The position numbers and the translations under genes are program-made. Of a DNA stretch of 34,246 bases, positions 22,963-31,702 are shown one piece after another (positions within the stretch are counted from its first letter, which is position 1; each line of letters begins with the position of its first letter). This stretch comes from a virus. The notes below the pieces were generated by a model. It ran no database searches. It was given only the letters and a program-made list of their open reading frames with translations, and was not told the DNA's origin. The DNA is taken from positions 1-34,246 of IMG/VR virus record IMGVR_UViG_3300010883_000185; one strand, 5' to 3'.

Positions 22963-23503
22963 GTTGCTCCCTTACTTTCTGCTTTATCTGCTTATTTAGC
23001 CTGTATACCCCTTTTATACCTAGGGATTCCCCTAATTCCTTCATGGAGTACCCTTGCATCCTAAGCTTAATGAATTTCTTCTCCATAGATGATAACTCAA
23101 AGTTCTGGAGCATGTCAACCATTTCAATATCTAATGTGTCATCTGTATTATCTGTAAGTCGTGCTTCAACCTCTTCAGCCATATCAACAATTGGCATTGC
23201 TCTATGGTGCTTCGCAGCTTTTGTAATCAGGGTGCTTGCGGTATTCATTAATGTTTTGTATAGATAGGTATGGAATATTACCCCTGAATCTTCTCTGTAC
23301 CCTTTAGCAGCCTTCATTACACCAATTCGTAATTCTTGAACAATGTCGGCGTAGTCCATACCTATAATAGAGACGTTTCTAGCTACTTTATGTACTTGGG
23401 GTTCCCACTGCTTAATTAAATCATCATCAATCTTCATATCCACCATCGCTTTCGCTTTCAATTGCCTTGTCTTTTCTAAAGCATTTAATGGTGCAGTATG
23501 CAT
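22934..23503 (-). CDS. Phage sigma-70-family factor
   Basis: The product is about 189 residues. Sigma region 2 is recognisable (numbering from the upstream GTG: about 34-100, IIGMDYADIVQELRIGVMKA, then AKGYREDSGVIFHTYLYK), and a region 4 helix-turn-helix follows (about 138-185, LSSMEKKFIKLRMQGYSMKE, then GESLGIKG). Region 1.1 and region 3 are missing, as in small alternative sigma factors. It should bind host core RNA polymerase and redirect it to phage promoters, probably late ones. Start choice is uncertain: GTG 23512, ATG 23503 (AAAGG upstream, used here) or ATG 23437, which would cut the overlap with the zinc-ribbon gene to 11 bases. Confidence 0.82.
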   Translation of the reverse strand: MHTAPLNALEKTRQLKAKAMVDMKIDDDLIKQWEPQVHKVARNVSIIGMDYADIVQELRIGVMKAAKGYREDSGVIFHTYLYKTLMNTASTLITKAAKHHRAMPIVDMAEEVEARLTDNTDDTLDIEMVDMLQNFELSSMEKKFIKLRMQGYSMKELGESLGIKGVYRLNKQIKQKVREQLGQTRQENK

Positions 23504-23852
23504 TCTTGGCACCTTTCCTTTTTTCTGCTATAATTCTAGCACGTTTCCTATAAAAAGGCAACCCACACCAGCCACAATTTAGTTTAATTGTATAGTGCTG
23601 GAACCGGTGTCGGCTACCACAAAAAGTCTGTGTGGGTACAATGGAGGTGGAACAATCAAAATACCTACAATACTTGACGTTCTTTAAACGGTGCGGTGTC
23701 GTCTCAAGCTCCTGTTCGACTAGAAGCTGATAGACCCGTTGGTAGGATAAGCCTTTATAATTCCGTTTCTTGTTTAGGAGGGTGGTAAGTTCTCGTATGC
23801 TGGCATAGGGATACCTAATGCGAGCCTTCCGTACATGTAGGGCGGGGCGCAT
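23427..23852 (-). CDS. HTH protein with two zinc-ribbon-like modules
   Basis: This 141-residue basic protein begins with a helix-turn-helix-like segment (about 14-46, YPYASIRELTTLLNKKRNYK, then LSYQRVYQLLVE). Two zinc-binding modules follow: C62-x4-C67-x10-C78-x3-H82 and C93-x2-C96-x23-C120-x3-C124. Arg/Lys residues are abundant, so DNA or RNA binding is likely. It sits directly upstream of, and overlapping, the sigma factor gene and is probably a regulator of phage gene expression; a role as sigma co-activator or repressor is inference. The ATG at 23852 directly follows the upstream stop. An HNH nuclease was considered, but no HNH catalytic histidines are seen. Confidence 0.75.
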   Translation of the reverse strand: MRPALHVRKARIRYPYASIRELTTLLNKKRNYKGLSYQRVYQLLVEQELETTPHRLKNVKYCRYFDCSTSIVPTQTFCGSRHRFQHYTIKLNCGWCGLPFYRKRARIIAEKRKGAKNAYCTIKCFRKDKAIESESDGGYED

Positions 23853-24038
23853 TTAAAAATCGTCTGCGGTTAGTAGACTTTCTTCGTAGGATTTTACATG
23901 ATCAGTTACTTGGGTTTTCCATTTAGCAGCAAGTTTAGTTGCGTCAACTACCCCCTCATCTAGCCTAAGAACATATGAAGATGCGGCAACAATCCTTGTC
24001 CATTGTGCGTCCGTAAACGATACTGTTACATCTGGCAT
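23853..24038 (-). CDS. Hypothetical 61-residue protein after the tail fibre gene
   Basis: The protein starts with a short strand (MPDVTVSFTDAQWTRI) and is helical afterwards (AASSYVLRLDEGVVDATKLA, then KWKTQVTDHVKSYEESLL). No motif is recognised. Similar very small proteins are often encoded at the end of phage tail gene sets. The start overlaps the fibre stop as TAATG, so translation is coupled; AAGGAG also lies near. It could be a fibre chaperone or minor tail component. Confidence 0.62.
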   Translation of the reverse strand: MPDVTVSFTDAQWTRIVAASSYVLRLDEGVVDATKLAAKWKTQVTDHVKSYEESLLTADDF

Positions 24039-25366
24039 TATAATTTCTCCTTTAGGTTGTTAACCTCTTCTCTAAGTGTTTTTAATTCTTCTAGCATGAG
24101 AATAGAAAGCTGTTTATACTTTACTGCTTCAGGTATGTTGTCCTCATTATACACTACTAATTCAGGCAGTATCTCATGGACTTCTTCTGCTATGAACCCA
24201 AAATCGGATTCCCCGTTACTTTTCCAATTAAACGAAACCGGACGCAGATCAAACACCTTCTCTGTATTTATATCTAAATCTGCTATATTATCTTTATATC
24301 GTCTAGAAGAGCTTACTTTAGTAATGAGTCCGGAAGAACCATTTATGTTAACTTCTACTGCACTTGCCACACTCACTGTGTATAAATATAGTCCCCCATT
24401 ACCCATACTAACTCGTAAGGTACCACCGGTAGTAAACCCTATACTATCTTCCCCTGTTCTATACAGACCTGTGTTAATGCCTGTGTCTGTACTCCAGTAT
24501 AAGGAAGGGCTGCTGTCTGTCCCATCATAGGACATAACGTGGTAAGCGGATGTTATTCCATTAAAGGGTTGGGAGTTCCACCCAGAAGATGTGTTTGGAT
24601 AAGTTCCTAGGTTTACGTAAGGTCGCCCAGTAGTTCCGTTCGCAAGGGTTCCATCCGCCGTATTTGTAGGATAGATTCCCATGTAATGCACACTACCAGA
24701 TGTTACAATAGCTTCTGACACAGTAATGGATTGTCCCCCAGCGGACAGGCTTAAATGATCAGCAGCCGATCTGTATACACCTGTGTCTGGATCAGATGTA
24801 AAAGAGAACTCAGGTGCTGCAAGGGAGCCATCCGAACCGGCAACAGTGCCCGTTATTGTTATCCCCGCACTAGAGACTTCAAGTCTTTCAGTACCCCCTG
24901 CTGAAAAGTGCACCTGATCGGCTGTGCTGCTGTACATACCTGTATTAGTATCTGTAGAGAATGAGTGTGAGGGTAGTGCCGCAGTTCCTTGGCGAGCGAA
25001 AAATGCTATTGTGTCGCTAAAAGCGTCGTTCGTTAACCTTGATGCCTGACCATCTGCCTTATTCTCAACTTGTACGTCATTTCCCTCAACATATTCAACA
25101 CCACTTGGTACCGTTAACTCTAACATAACAACTCTATTTTTAGGTGTTCTATCATAAGCTGATTCTAAAACAGTTTGTAGTATATTTTGGAGTGGCCCTT
25201 TTTCCCAGAAGACAACATACCGTTGCCCTGTAGCTAGGAATGTCCCTATCCCTACGGGGGCGGCTGAGTATGTGTCCCCCGCTGCAATAGGGTACTCTTT
25301 ACCCCCAAAACTTACTACCCCAGTACTCCAATGTTGTCTCCTATGTGAATTATCACCTGTAGACAT
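24038..25366 (-). CDS. Tail fibre with C-terminal peptidase S74 chaperone domain
   Basis: This 442-residue protein begins with a short virion-attachment region (1-100). Three related repeats then occur at about 131-168, 184-217 and 286-322, each with a core like FSTDTNTGMYSSTADQVHFS followed by AGGTERLEVS. Residues 352-442 form an S74 intramolecular chaperone: SSSRRYKDNI, then FDLRPVSFNWKS, DFGFIAEEVHEILPELVV and a terminal coiled coil (LEELKTLREEVNNLKEKL). In this family the chaperone drives trimerisation and then cleaves itself off at the serine near its start, using a Ser-Lys pair. The mature fibre would bind the host surface. It ends the tail operon. Confidence 0.9.
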   Translation of the reverse strand: MSTGDNSHRRQHWSTGVVSFGGKEYPIAAGDTYSAAPVGIGTFLATGQRYVVFWEKGPLQNILQTVLESAYDRTPKNRVVMLELTVPSGVEYVEGNDVQVENKADGQASRLTNDAFSDTIAFFARQGTAALPSHSFSTDTNTGMYSSTADQVHFSAGGTERLEVSSAGITITGTVAGSDGSLAAPEFSFTSDPDTGVYRSAADHLSLSAGGQSITVSEAIVTSGSVHYMGIYPTNTADGTLANGTTGRPYVNLGTYPNTSSGWNSQPFNGITSAYHVMSYDGTDSSPSLYWSTDTGINTGLYRTGEDSIGFTTGGTLRVSMGNGGLYLYTVSVASAVEVNINGSSGLITKVSSSRRYKDNIADLDINTEKVFDLRPVSFNWKSNGESDFGFIAEEVHEILPELVVYNEDNIPEAVKYKQLSILMLEELKTLREEVNNLKEKL

Positions 25367-25368
25367 GG

Positions 25369-28300
25369 TTAAGGTTCTCCCGCTGAGAAAGTAATTTCAT
25401 TTAACCTTGCTTTACCTAATGTAATAGGCCCTGCAAGGTCTCCCTTGTTATCGACAACTGCTTTGGTTACATCGCCTAATGGCATAACTGGTGACCCCGT
25501 TGGTAAGTCTTGGTAACCTATAACTTCCAGTGCTGATGTAGATGAACTAGGGGTTTGTTTATATTCAATCTTAGTTATTATAGCATTAGACGCAACGGAG
25601 CTAAGGGGGTCAGAAACACGAACAGAGTGCCCTGCCCTTAGATGAATATACATTCTATAGTGATCGCCGGGGCTCCAACTACCAGTATTGAGGGTACCTT
25701 TAATAGCCCCAGAAGCAAACTGCTCAGCTAAAACCCCAGCCATAAATGTCCCGTCTAACCCATTGGTTTTTGTTACCAGCATCCCCGGTCGTCCCCCATA
25801 GACTGGGACGTTTTGAGTTGGTATTAATGTAGCCCCTGTTGGTGAACCACTCCCTGTGTCAGCCACCCCAGTTAATGTTATGAATGGGTATCGTGTTATG
25901 TTAACTGTCCCCCTAATTAAATCTTTAGCGGCTCGTGTTAGGAGTGAGGCTGCTGTTCGACGTATTTCATTAAAATCATTTCCAGCAGCATATGTCAGTT
26001 TACTTGTTTTCGCACGTTTTTTATCTTCCATTAGGGAGTTAGTTATTATTGCTTGTGTATTTTTAAATAAATGTTTGCTGGTTGGTGACGGTTCATCCTT
26101 CATTAAGAACCTAGTCTCACTTATTTTATCCCCTGTTCTAAACCTGACAGGCATAGCGGTATAGTGATTAACACCATTAATTGTTTTGCCAAGTCCTCCT
26201 CTAAGCCCTGTTGTGTCCATATTCAGCCGATCACCTCCAGAGTAGTTAAGACTATCTGGCATTGTAGCTTTCCCTGTAGTTAACCCAGTAAGGTAAGTAG
26301 TACTGCTTTTACGGTCTTCGTCTGCAATCGCATGTACCTCAACTCCCATGTAAGGTTTATCTAGTCTTGACCGATCAGATATCAATACATAGGAATCAGT
26401 AGTAGGGGATTCAGTCCTAGTCTTACTGGCTTGGTATTGCACCCTACACACCCCGTCAAATACATTAAACACTCGTTTGTAAGCTGTAATTCCACCTACA
26501 ACGTAAGCCATTTTAGTTAAAGCCCCTGCTGTTGGTATCGTACCTGTAATTCCGTCGTATGCCTCGTTTGGGAGGTTGGTATGATAGAACGACGCTGCGG
26601 CATTTCTCCCAGTGGTAGCGTTAATATCTGGGGTGACCCCATCCATCTCTACTCGTTTATAATTATTCCAATAATTAGTAGAATCGTAAGACTCACCTGC
26701 TGTAATCTTAATCATTGCTCCTGTTTGTAGATAGTGGGCACTCGCACTACCACCTTCCGAAGTGATATGATTAACTAACATACTCCCACTGCTGTCGGTT
26801 ACAGTGGCGTACCCAGCGAAGTTGTTGGCTTCATCAAACCCTTCTAGTTCACAATTTTGAATAGATTTTATGAGATCACAATCTACTATACCTGTGCTGT
26901 AGTGTGGGTACCGATGTGATACCTGATCAGCTTCTACTGGATTATTATCCGTATACTGTGCTACCACAGCTACTTCTCCCGGCCCTTTTTGTAGGGGGCG
27001 ACCTGTCATGGGTACTTGGCTAATACCAGCATAACCAGATACCCTATGGCCTCCACCCGGTATAGTCCCAACAGAAACGGTTGCAGTAGAAGGTACTGCA
27101 CCAGCAACATTAATACCACCCATACCTGTGACTAGGACTCTACGGAGTATTTCCAGATCATTAGGTGTTCCGGGCACTACAGCCCCTGTACTGGTATATC
27201 CTGTGGCTGTACTTGCATGATCCACCGCCCAGTAATCTAGGGCGTTCCCTAATACCGATTTTTCCCAGCTCGACGTAGAGGTATCTGAAAAACCGGGGGA
27301 TGTTAAATCGCCCGAACTCTTACAAAACATAGCTTCATCATTAACCCCTACCACTGTTTCATATTTCTCTACAGAATCGGTATAAGACTTACGGGTAAAT
27401 GAATCATGTCTATTCCAATGGAATTCCCCATTCCACCGACCTCCATGATTTAAGCGACCTAACGCAGTTGCAACTGCATCTACATTATTGCAACACTGCA
27501 TTTTCTTTACTCTAAGGAGTTGTAAGTTATGCCCTAGGTCACTGGGTTCTGAGTTCCCTTCATCAGTGGCTGTTGTACTTAAGTCTACATCTGATATTAT
27601 TTCATCATCACCTATTTTCCATGAGGCATTCTTTGTCATAATTCTAGTTTGCCCAGTTTCTTCTGCGTCTTCTATTGTGGGGGAGACTATGTTTAACCCA
27701 GTCGCATCAGGTCTGAATTGCAGGTATCCACGCTTAAAATAATTAAGCATGGGTCTAGGAGGAAGGTCAACAGAGTCCCCAGTTAACCTGTACCCGTCAA
27801 CATTTGGCTGTCCGTACATACCTACATCTAAGAAGAAATCGTAACCGAAGTTACCATCTTCTGCCCCTTCCCAAGTCAACGTAGGGCCACTTGACACACT
27901 TGCTGTCCCTACTACCCGTTCCCCCGCCATAGTTAAAAGATAGAATGCTCCTGAATTTATTACTTCAACTGTATAGTAACCATTAGCGACATACATACCT
28001 GAGGCTGATGTGCTATCTTTTACTGCAATCTGTTGACTCGTAGTGAGTCCATGCCCAGTGTGTGCAACTGCTATAGGGCTTCCTGACCCACCACACGACC
28101 AAACCTTTCCAGTGTGTGTGCCTACCGCTGTGACGTGGCGGTCTGCCATAGCCATATCCTGCATAGCCCTGAGTACTTTATGCCCTGAATCAGCTAAATC
28201 CCGTTTAAACATCCCAGATGCTAATTCGTTCATGGACATTTCGAAACCAGAGTCCTCAAACTTCGGTTGCCCTATGTTTGAAATGGCTGAGGATGCGCCA

Positions 28301-29475
28301 ATAGACCCGTTTAGGTTGTCAGTGTATATAAGCCCCGCACCTTCATTAAAATCGGATACCATATTGCCTATTGCGTCACTAACCTTAGTCTCTGTTACTT
28401 GGAAGACAGGCGGAGATGCGGTATTGTAATACCCCTTCTTCCCATCTAGGTAAATGGGGGCTTCTAGCTCTGACCCCATGTGGTATTGTTCGCCCACATC
28501 TTGGGCTGGCCCCCCAATTAGTTCTCCCTCATCGCGAAACCTTATTTGAAGTTTCTTTACTGTTGTGTTATTGAAGAACTGTAGATGATCTTTAGCTTGA
28601 AGTTTAATGATTTTACCATAGGATGGGCTCCACGACTCTTCCAAGCTTGTTATTGTTCCATAGAATAATGGAAAAGCTGTGGCATTATTATCAACATAGG
28701 TTCTTAGTGTCCCTGTTGTCGCTGGGCTGGTGCCGGTGCCATTTACTGCAACACTGCTTTTTACATGCCTTAACTGATACGTATTAGTAGTCTTACTTAC
28801 TACTTGGTACGCATTATCTTCTATGGCTCCACTGGTTTCATCTAACACCTGAATAATTTGAAAATCGCGGTAACCGTGTCCGTTATCAGTCACTACTAGA
28901 GGAGATGCCCCATTATGAGCAAATGGCCCAGCAGAGTTAAATTCATCAGGCATGTGCCAGTATATAATTTCTAGCCCCATGGTAAGATCAGGGTTGGCTA
29001 CTGACGAAGATTCAATAGAATATTTACCTGTGGGGGTGTAGGTAAGAGTCCCGTTAGCTGGGACAACCTGCCCAAGAATTCTGTTTACTTCACTCCCTTC
29101 CTCTTTCTGCCCACTCCATTGGTTTACCGCAAAATGCCGTATGTAAAAGGTGTTACCATCAATTTTTTCAACTTCATAAATTCGTGGTATTATTTGTCCA
29201 GTGCTGTCAGCACTTACCGAAATTCTATCGGTAGTGTTTAATCCGTGACTGCTTTTTGTAACTATTATGGGCGCACGGGTTGATGCTGTGTTATGGGCAA
29301 CAAGTGAGTGGCCTAAGCCTCCCCCTGCACTAATATTTTGAATTGTAGCTTCAAAAACAGCAGGTTTGTACACCACGTCTGTGTAGGATACGTCAGCAAC
29401 CTCACCTACAGAGAATTGGTTCCACTCAGCGTCAGATAAGTAAGTTCTGTCTTTATACCAAAGAAACCCAGCCAT
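25369..29475 (-). CDS. Large tail tip/baseplate protein with repeated HGL beta domains
   Basis: This is the largest protein in the window (1368 residues). It lies after the tape measure and a small distal-tail-like gene and before the fibre, the position of central tail tip or hub proteins. Residues about 69-114, 190-238 and 466-516 are three divergent copies of a beta module with a core like IIVTKSSHGLNTTDRISV and an ending like GNTFYIRHF. The middle (about 540-1000) has helical and beta segments with no recognised enzyme motif. The C-terminal region is beta-rich and has GSGSPTGATLIPTQNVP-like linkers. It could form the tail tip that holds fibres; an adsorption role is inferred. Start ATG at 29475 overlaps the previous stop as TAATG. 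Confidence 0.78.
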   Translation of the reverse strand: MAGFLWYKDRTYLSDAEWNQFSVGEVADVSYTDVVYKPAVFEATIQNISAGGGLGHSLVAHNTASTRAPIIVTKSSHGLNTTDRISVSADSTGQIIPRIYEVEKIDGNTFYIRHFAVNQWSGQKEEGSEVNRILGQVVPANGTLTYTPTGKYSIESSSVANPDLTMGLEIIYWHMPDEFNSAGPFAHNGASPLVVTDNGHGYRDFQIIQVLDETSGAIEDNAYQVVSKTTNTYQLRHVKSSVAVNGTGTSPATTGTLRTYVDNNATAFPLFYGTITSLEESWSPSYGKIIKLQAKDHLQFFNNTTVKKLQIRFRDEGELIGGPAQDVGEQYHMGSELEAPIYLDGKKGYYNTASPPVFQVTETKVSDAIGNMVSDFNEGAGLIYTDNLNGSIGASSAISNIGQPKFEDSGFEMSMNELASGMFKRDLADSGHKVLRAMQDMAMADRHVTAVGTHTGKVWSCGGSGSPIAVAHTGHGLTTSQQIAVKDSTSASGMYVANGYYTVEVINSGAFYLLTMAGERVVGTASVSSGPTLTWEGAEDGNFGYDFFLDVGMYGQPNVDGYRLTGDSVDLPPRPMLNYFKRGYLQFRPDATGLNIVSPTIEDAEETGQTRIMTKNASWKIGDDEIISDVDLSTTATDEGNSEPSDLGHNLQLLRVKKMQCCNNVDAVATALGRLNHGGRWNGEFHWNRHDSFTRKSYTDSVEKYETVVGVNDEAMFCKSSGDLTSPGFSDTSTSSWEKSVLGNALDYWAVDHASTATGYTSTGAVVPGTPNDLEILRRVLVTGMGGINVAGAVPSTATVSVGTIPGGGHRVSGYAGISQVPMTGRPLQKGPGEVAVVAQYTDNNPVEADQVSHRYPHYSTGIVDCDLIKSIQNCELEGFDEANNFAGYATVTDSSGSMLVNHITSEGGSASAHYLQTGAMIKITAGESYDSTNYWNNYKRVEMDGVTPDINATTGRNAAASFYHTNLPNEAYDGITGTIPTAGALTKMAYVVGGITAYKRVFNVFDGVCRVQYQASKTRTESPTTDSYVLISDRSRLDKPYMGVEVHAIADEDRKSSTTYLTGLTTGKATMPDSLNYSGGDRLNMDTTGLRGGLGKTINGVNHYTAMPVRFRTGDKISETRFLMKDEPSPTSKHLFKNTQAIITNSLMEDKKRAKTSKLTYAAGNDFNEIRRTAASLLTRAAKDLIRGTVNITRYPFITLTGVADTGSGSPTGATLIPTQNVPVYGGRPGMLVTKTNGLDGTFMAGVLAEQFASGAIKGTLNTGSWSPGDHYRMYIHLRAGHSVRVSDPLSSVASNAIITKIEYKQTPSSSTSALEVIGYQDLPTGSPVMPLGDVTKAVVDNKGDLAGPITLGKARLNEITFSAGEP

Positions 29476-29999
29476 TATGAATTCCTCGCTCCTACTCCAG
29501 AGGAGTCATCGGATGCTCCAGAGCCTGCCCGTTTCCTAGTTACAAATTGTAGTGTATATTCCCACTTAGTTTCAACTCCTGCTTGGAGTTGACATCTATA
29601 TTGCTGGACGGCGCATTCGTATTTATCAAAGAATTTTGTGTGGGCGGCGGCGGGGTCATAATTTGAATGGAGGACATATACAAACTGTTTCCCTGCTCTG
29701 TGTACCCAGTCCGTGGCAGCCTTTGTGAGTTCGAATTGTGTAGGAACCCTATATGTCTGCGCCCCACCACCACCATCAAATGAGGTACTATCGTTAGTGT
29801 CTACATCATCCACAACCCCTGATATAGTTAAAGATGGCCTGTATGAGCCTATATCAAATATAAATGGGGATGCTTGTGGTACTGGAATTTGGAGAGGGGT
29901 TCTGGCGACTTGGATAGAAACATCCTCGGCTTTTAAAGCATAATACTCCGCCCCATCTCTTGCGTCTATGTTTTCTATAAGAACACTTAATGCTGTCAT
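29475..29999 (-). CDS. Putative distal tail or baseplate protein
   Basis: This 174-residue protein lies between the tape measure and the large tail protein, the usual place for distal tail or baseplate hub subunits. It has a beta-rich core (SVLIENIDARDGAEYYALKA, FIFDIGSYRPSLTISGVVDD), a helical segment (LTKAATDWVHRAGKQFVYVL) and a C-terminal beta strand with WEYTLQFVTRKR. This layout is like other short tail-tube-fold proteins. The C-terminus is Ser/Gly-rich and probably flexible. ATG at 29999 has AGAGGGG just upstream. The call rests on position and fold-like pattern. Confidence 0.7.
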   Translation of the reverse strand: MTALSVLIENIDARDGAEYYALKAEDVSIQVARTPLQIPVPQASPFIFDIGSYRPSLTISGVVDDVDTNDSTSFDGGGGAQTYRVPTQFELTKAATDWVHRAGKQFVYVLHSNYDPAAAHTKFFDKYECAVQQYRCQLQAGVETKWEYTLQFVTRKRAGSGASDDSSGVGARNS

Positions 30000-30014
30000 T
30001 TTCCCCTCTTTATT

Positions 30015-31694
30015 TTAGTACATTGAACTCAAGTAAGATAACATTTTATCATTTGCAACATTACTTGCGTCTCGAATTTCTTCTTGGGCTAGTTTCTCTG
30101 CGGCAAGGGCGAGGTCGCTGTTTTGGGCCATTGTAACTGACGCTAATTGGAGAGATATAGCAGCTTCTTTACTCTTTATTGCAGCGTCCCCCATTGCTTT
30201 GGCATCTTGGGCGAACAGGTTTAGGAAAGCATCAAAGCTCATACCTCCTTGACTACGTTCTACAGCCCTTTCTGCCTCTAATGCGAAACTCTGATCCAAG
30301 AAAGCTCTTGTTCTGTCGCTCATCTCGGTCGCTGTCGTCTCCATTATTCCAGTAGTGTCTACAAACTGGTTTTTACTTTGTGTAGCCCCTTCTACCATAG
30401 TAGCTCCCGCTTCGGAGACTTTAGTTTTCCATAGTGCTGCTGCCTTATCAGTGGCCTCTGCCTGTTTTTGTAGGGCCATAGCTGATGCGTCGGTTCCGGT
30501 TAGAAGTAGGTCATAGCCACCGATCTGGGCACCTGTTGCTTTAGCAATATCGGATACCCAAGTATTTGAAGCCGCCATAATAGCATCTTGAGATTCGATC
30601 TGCCTTTGTATTGTAGCGTCTGTACCAGTTTGAATTAAGCCAGTCATGTCAAGAACTGTCCCCGGCAAAGCGGTAGCGAGCTTGCTAAATTCTTCAGTCA
30701 CGGCAACAGCGGTGGGGTTTAGTTGTGCCATTACCTCCTCAAGGGCGGCTACTGGTGGTACGAGTTCGGTTTGCACGGCATCCGTAAAGGGTTGGATAAG
30801 CCCACTCATGGATTCATTTAAGGTGCCTCCTAGTTGGCTAGCTTGTGAAGGTAGGTATCTTTTCCCTGCTTGACCAGATATATCTATAGCGCCTTCTGCG
30901 TTATCACCCTTGTCTTTGTTCTTAAATATTGCCCAAATTGCGGTTCCTACTACAGCGATAACAGCAATAGCAATCATTATTATCTTAGCATGGGGTATCA
31001 TCATGAGCATGCTCATGGCTCCCTTTGCCATACCTCCCCCTGCCTTCGCACCGGCAGATTTTGCTCTATGCATTACCAATAACTTTCCTACAGAGGCGGT
31101 AATCATTTTTCCCATACCGATATATTGCCCAACCTTCAGGAAGGCAAGCATTCGCGGAAGGACATATGCGGCTACAAGTATCTGTTTCCAGATTGGGGCA
31201 AGCTCAGAGAACCAACCGACAACCGCTTTGAGTTGCTCCCAAGCACCCATGAGTGGTGGTTTAACATACTCAACGAACTCAACTATTTTTGCCCACAAAT
31301 CTCCCACTTTAAGAGCTAATTCCTCACCCAGCCTGCGGGCAACAGGGATAAATTTAGATAGGTGTTCTACTATAGCGAATAGCTGAGGAGCGAATGATAG
31401 TAGGAAGGAGTCCAGAATAGCACCCAATACTTGGAATACCGCACCTAGAAAACCTGTGGCAATTTGGGATTGCCTGAGCATAGCAGCAAAAGTAACCTGA
31501 ATACCTAACACACTAGTTAGCACCTTACCGATACCACCTACGATACTCTTTTTTTCCTTTTTTCCCTCGCCCGTAGAGCCTTGTTCTGTTGTGCTCTTTC
31601 CTGCTTCCCCTGAGCTTTTCCCTACACTTGACCCATCCGCCCCACCCATGTTAGCCATGGCTTGTCTAAATTCAATAATCGTTGTGTCAGCCAT
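30015..31694 (-). CDS. Tape measure protein (short)
   Basis: This 559-residue protein follows the tail assembly chaperone and precedes distal tail genes, as tape measures do. The N-terminus is polar and Ser/Gly/Lys-rich (to about residue 50). Hydrophobic helices follow (IGKVLTSVLGIQVTFAAMLR, FLGAVFQVLGAILDSFLLSF), and a strong membrane-like span occurs near 240-255 (IIMIAIAVIAVVGTAIWAIF). The C-terminal 250 residues are long amphipathic helices rich in Ala, Gln and Thr. Tape measures set tail length and help DNA cross the host membrane. At roughly 0.15 nm per residue the tail would be about 80-85 nm; this is an estimate. ATG at 31694 has AGGAGG. Confidence 0.82.
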   Translation of the reverse strand: MADTTIIEFRQAMANMGGADGSSVGKSSGEAGKSTTEQGSTGEGKKEKKSIVGGIGKVLTSVLGIQVTFAAMLRQSQIATGFLGAVFQVLGAILDSFLLSFAPQLFAIVEHLSKFIPVARRLGEELALKVGDLWAKIVEFVEYVKPPLMGAWEQLKAVVGWFSELAPIWKQILVAAYVLPRMLAFLKVGQYIGMGKMITASVGKLLVMHRAKSAGAKAGGGMAKGAMSMLMMIPHAKIIMIAIAVIAVVGTAIWAIFKNKDKGDNAEGAIDISGQAGKRYLPSQASQLGGTLNESMSGLIQPFTDAVQTELVPPVAALEEVMAQLNPTAVAVTEEFSKLATALPGTVLDMTGLIQTGTDATIQRQIESQDAIMAASNTWVSDIAKATGAQIGGYDLLLTGTDASAMALQKQAEATDKAAALWKTKVSEAGATMVEGATQSKNQFVDTTGIMETTATEMSDRTRAFLDQSFALEAERAVERSQGGMSFDAFLNLFAQDAKAMGDAAIKSKEAAISLQLASVTMAQNSDLALAAEKLAQEEIRDASNVANDKMLSYLSSMY

Positions 31695-31702
31695 GATTCC
31701 TC

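Noticed and set aside
24003-24530. Plus-strand open frame (175 residues) opposite the tail fibre S74 region
   Set aside because: The minus-strand S74 motifs are clear; the antisense frame has no recognisable motif and would be the only gene on that strand.
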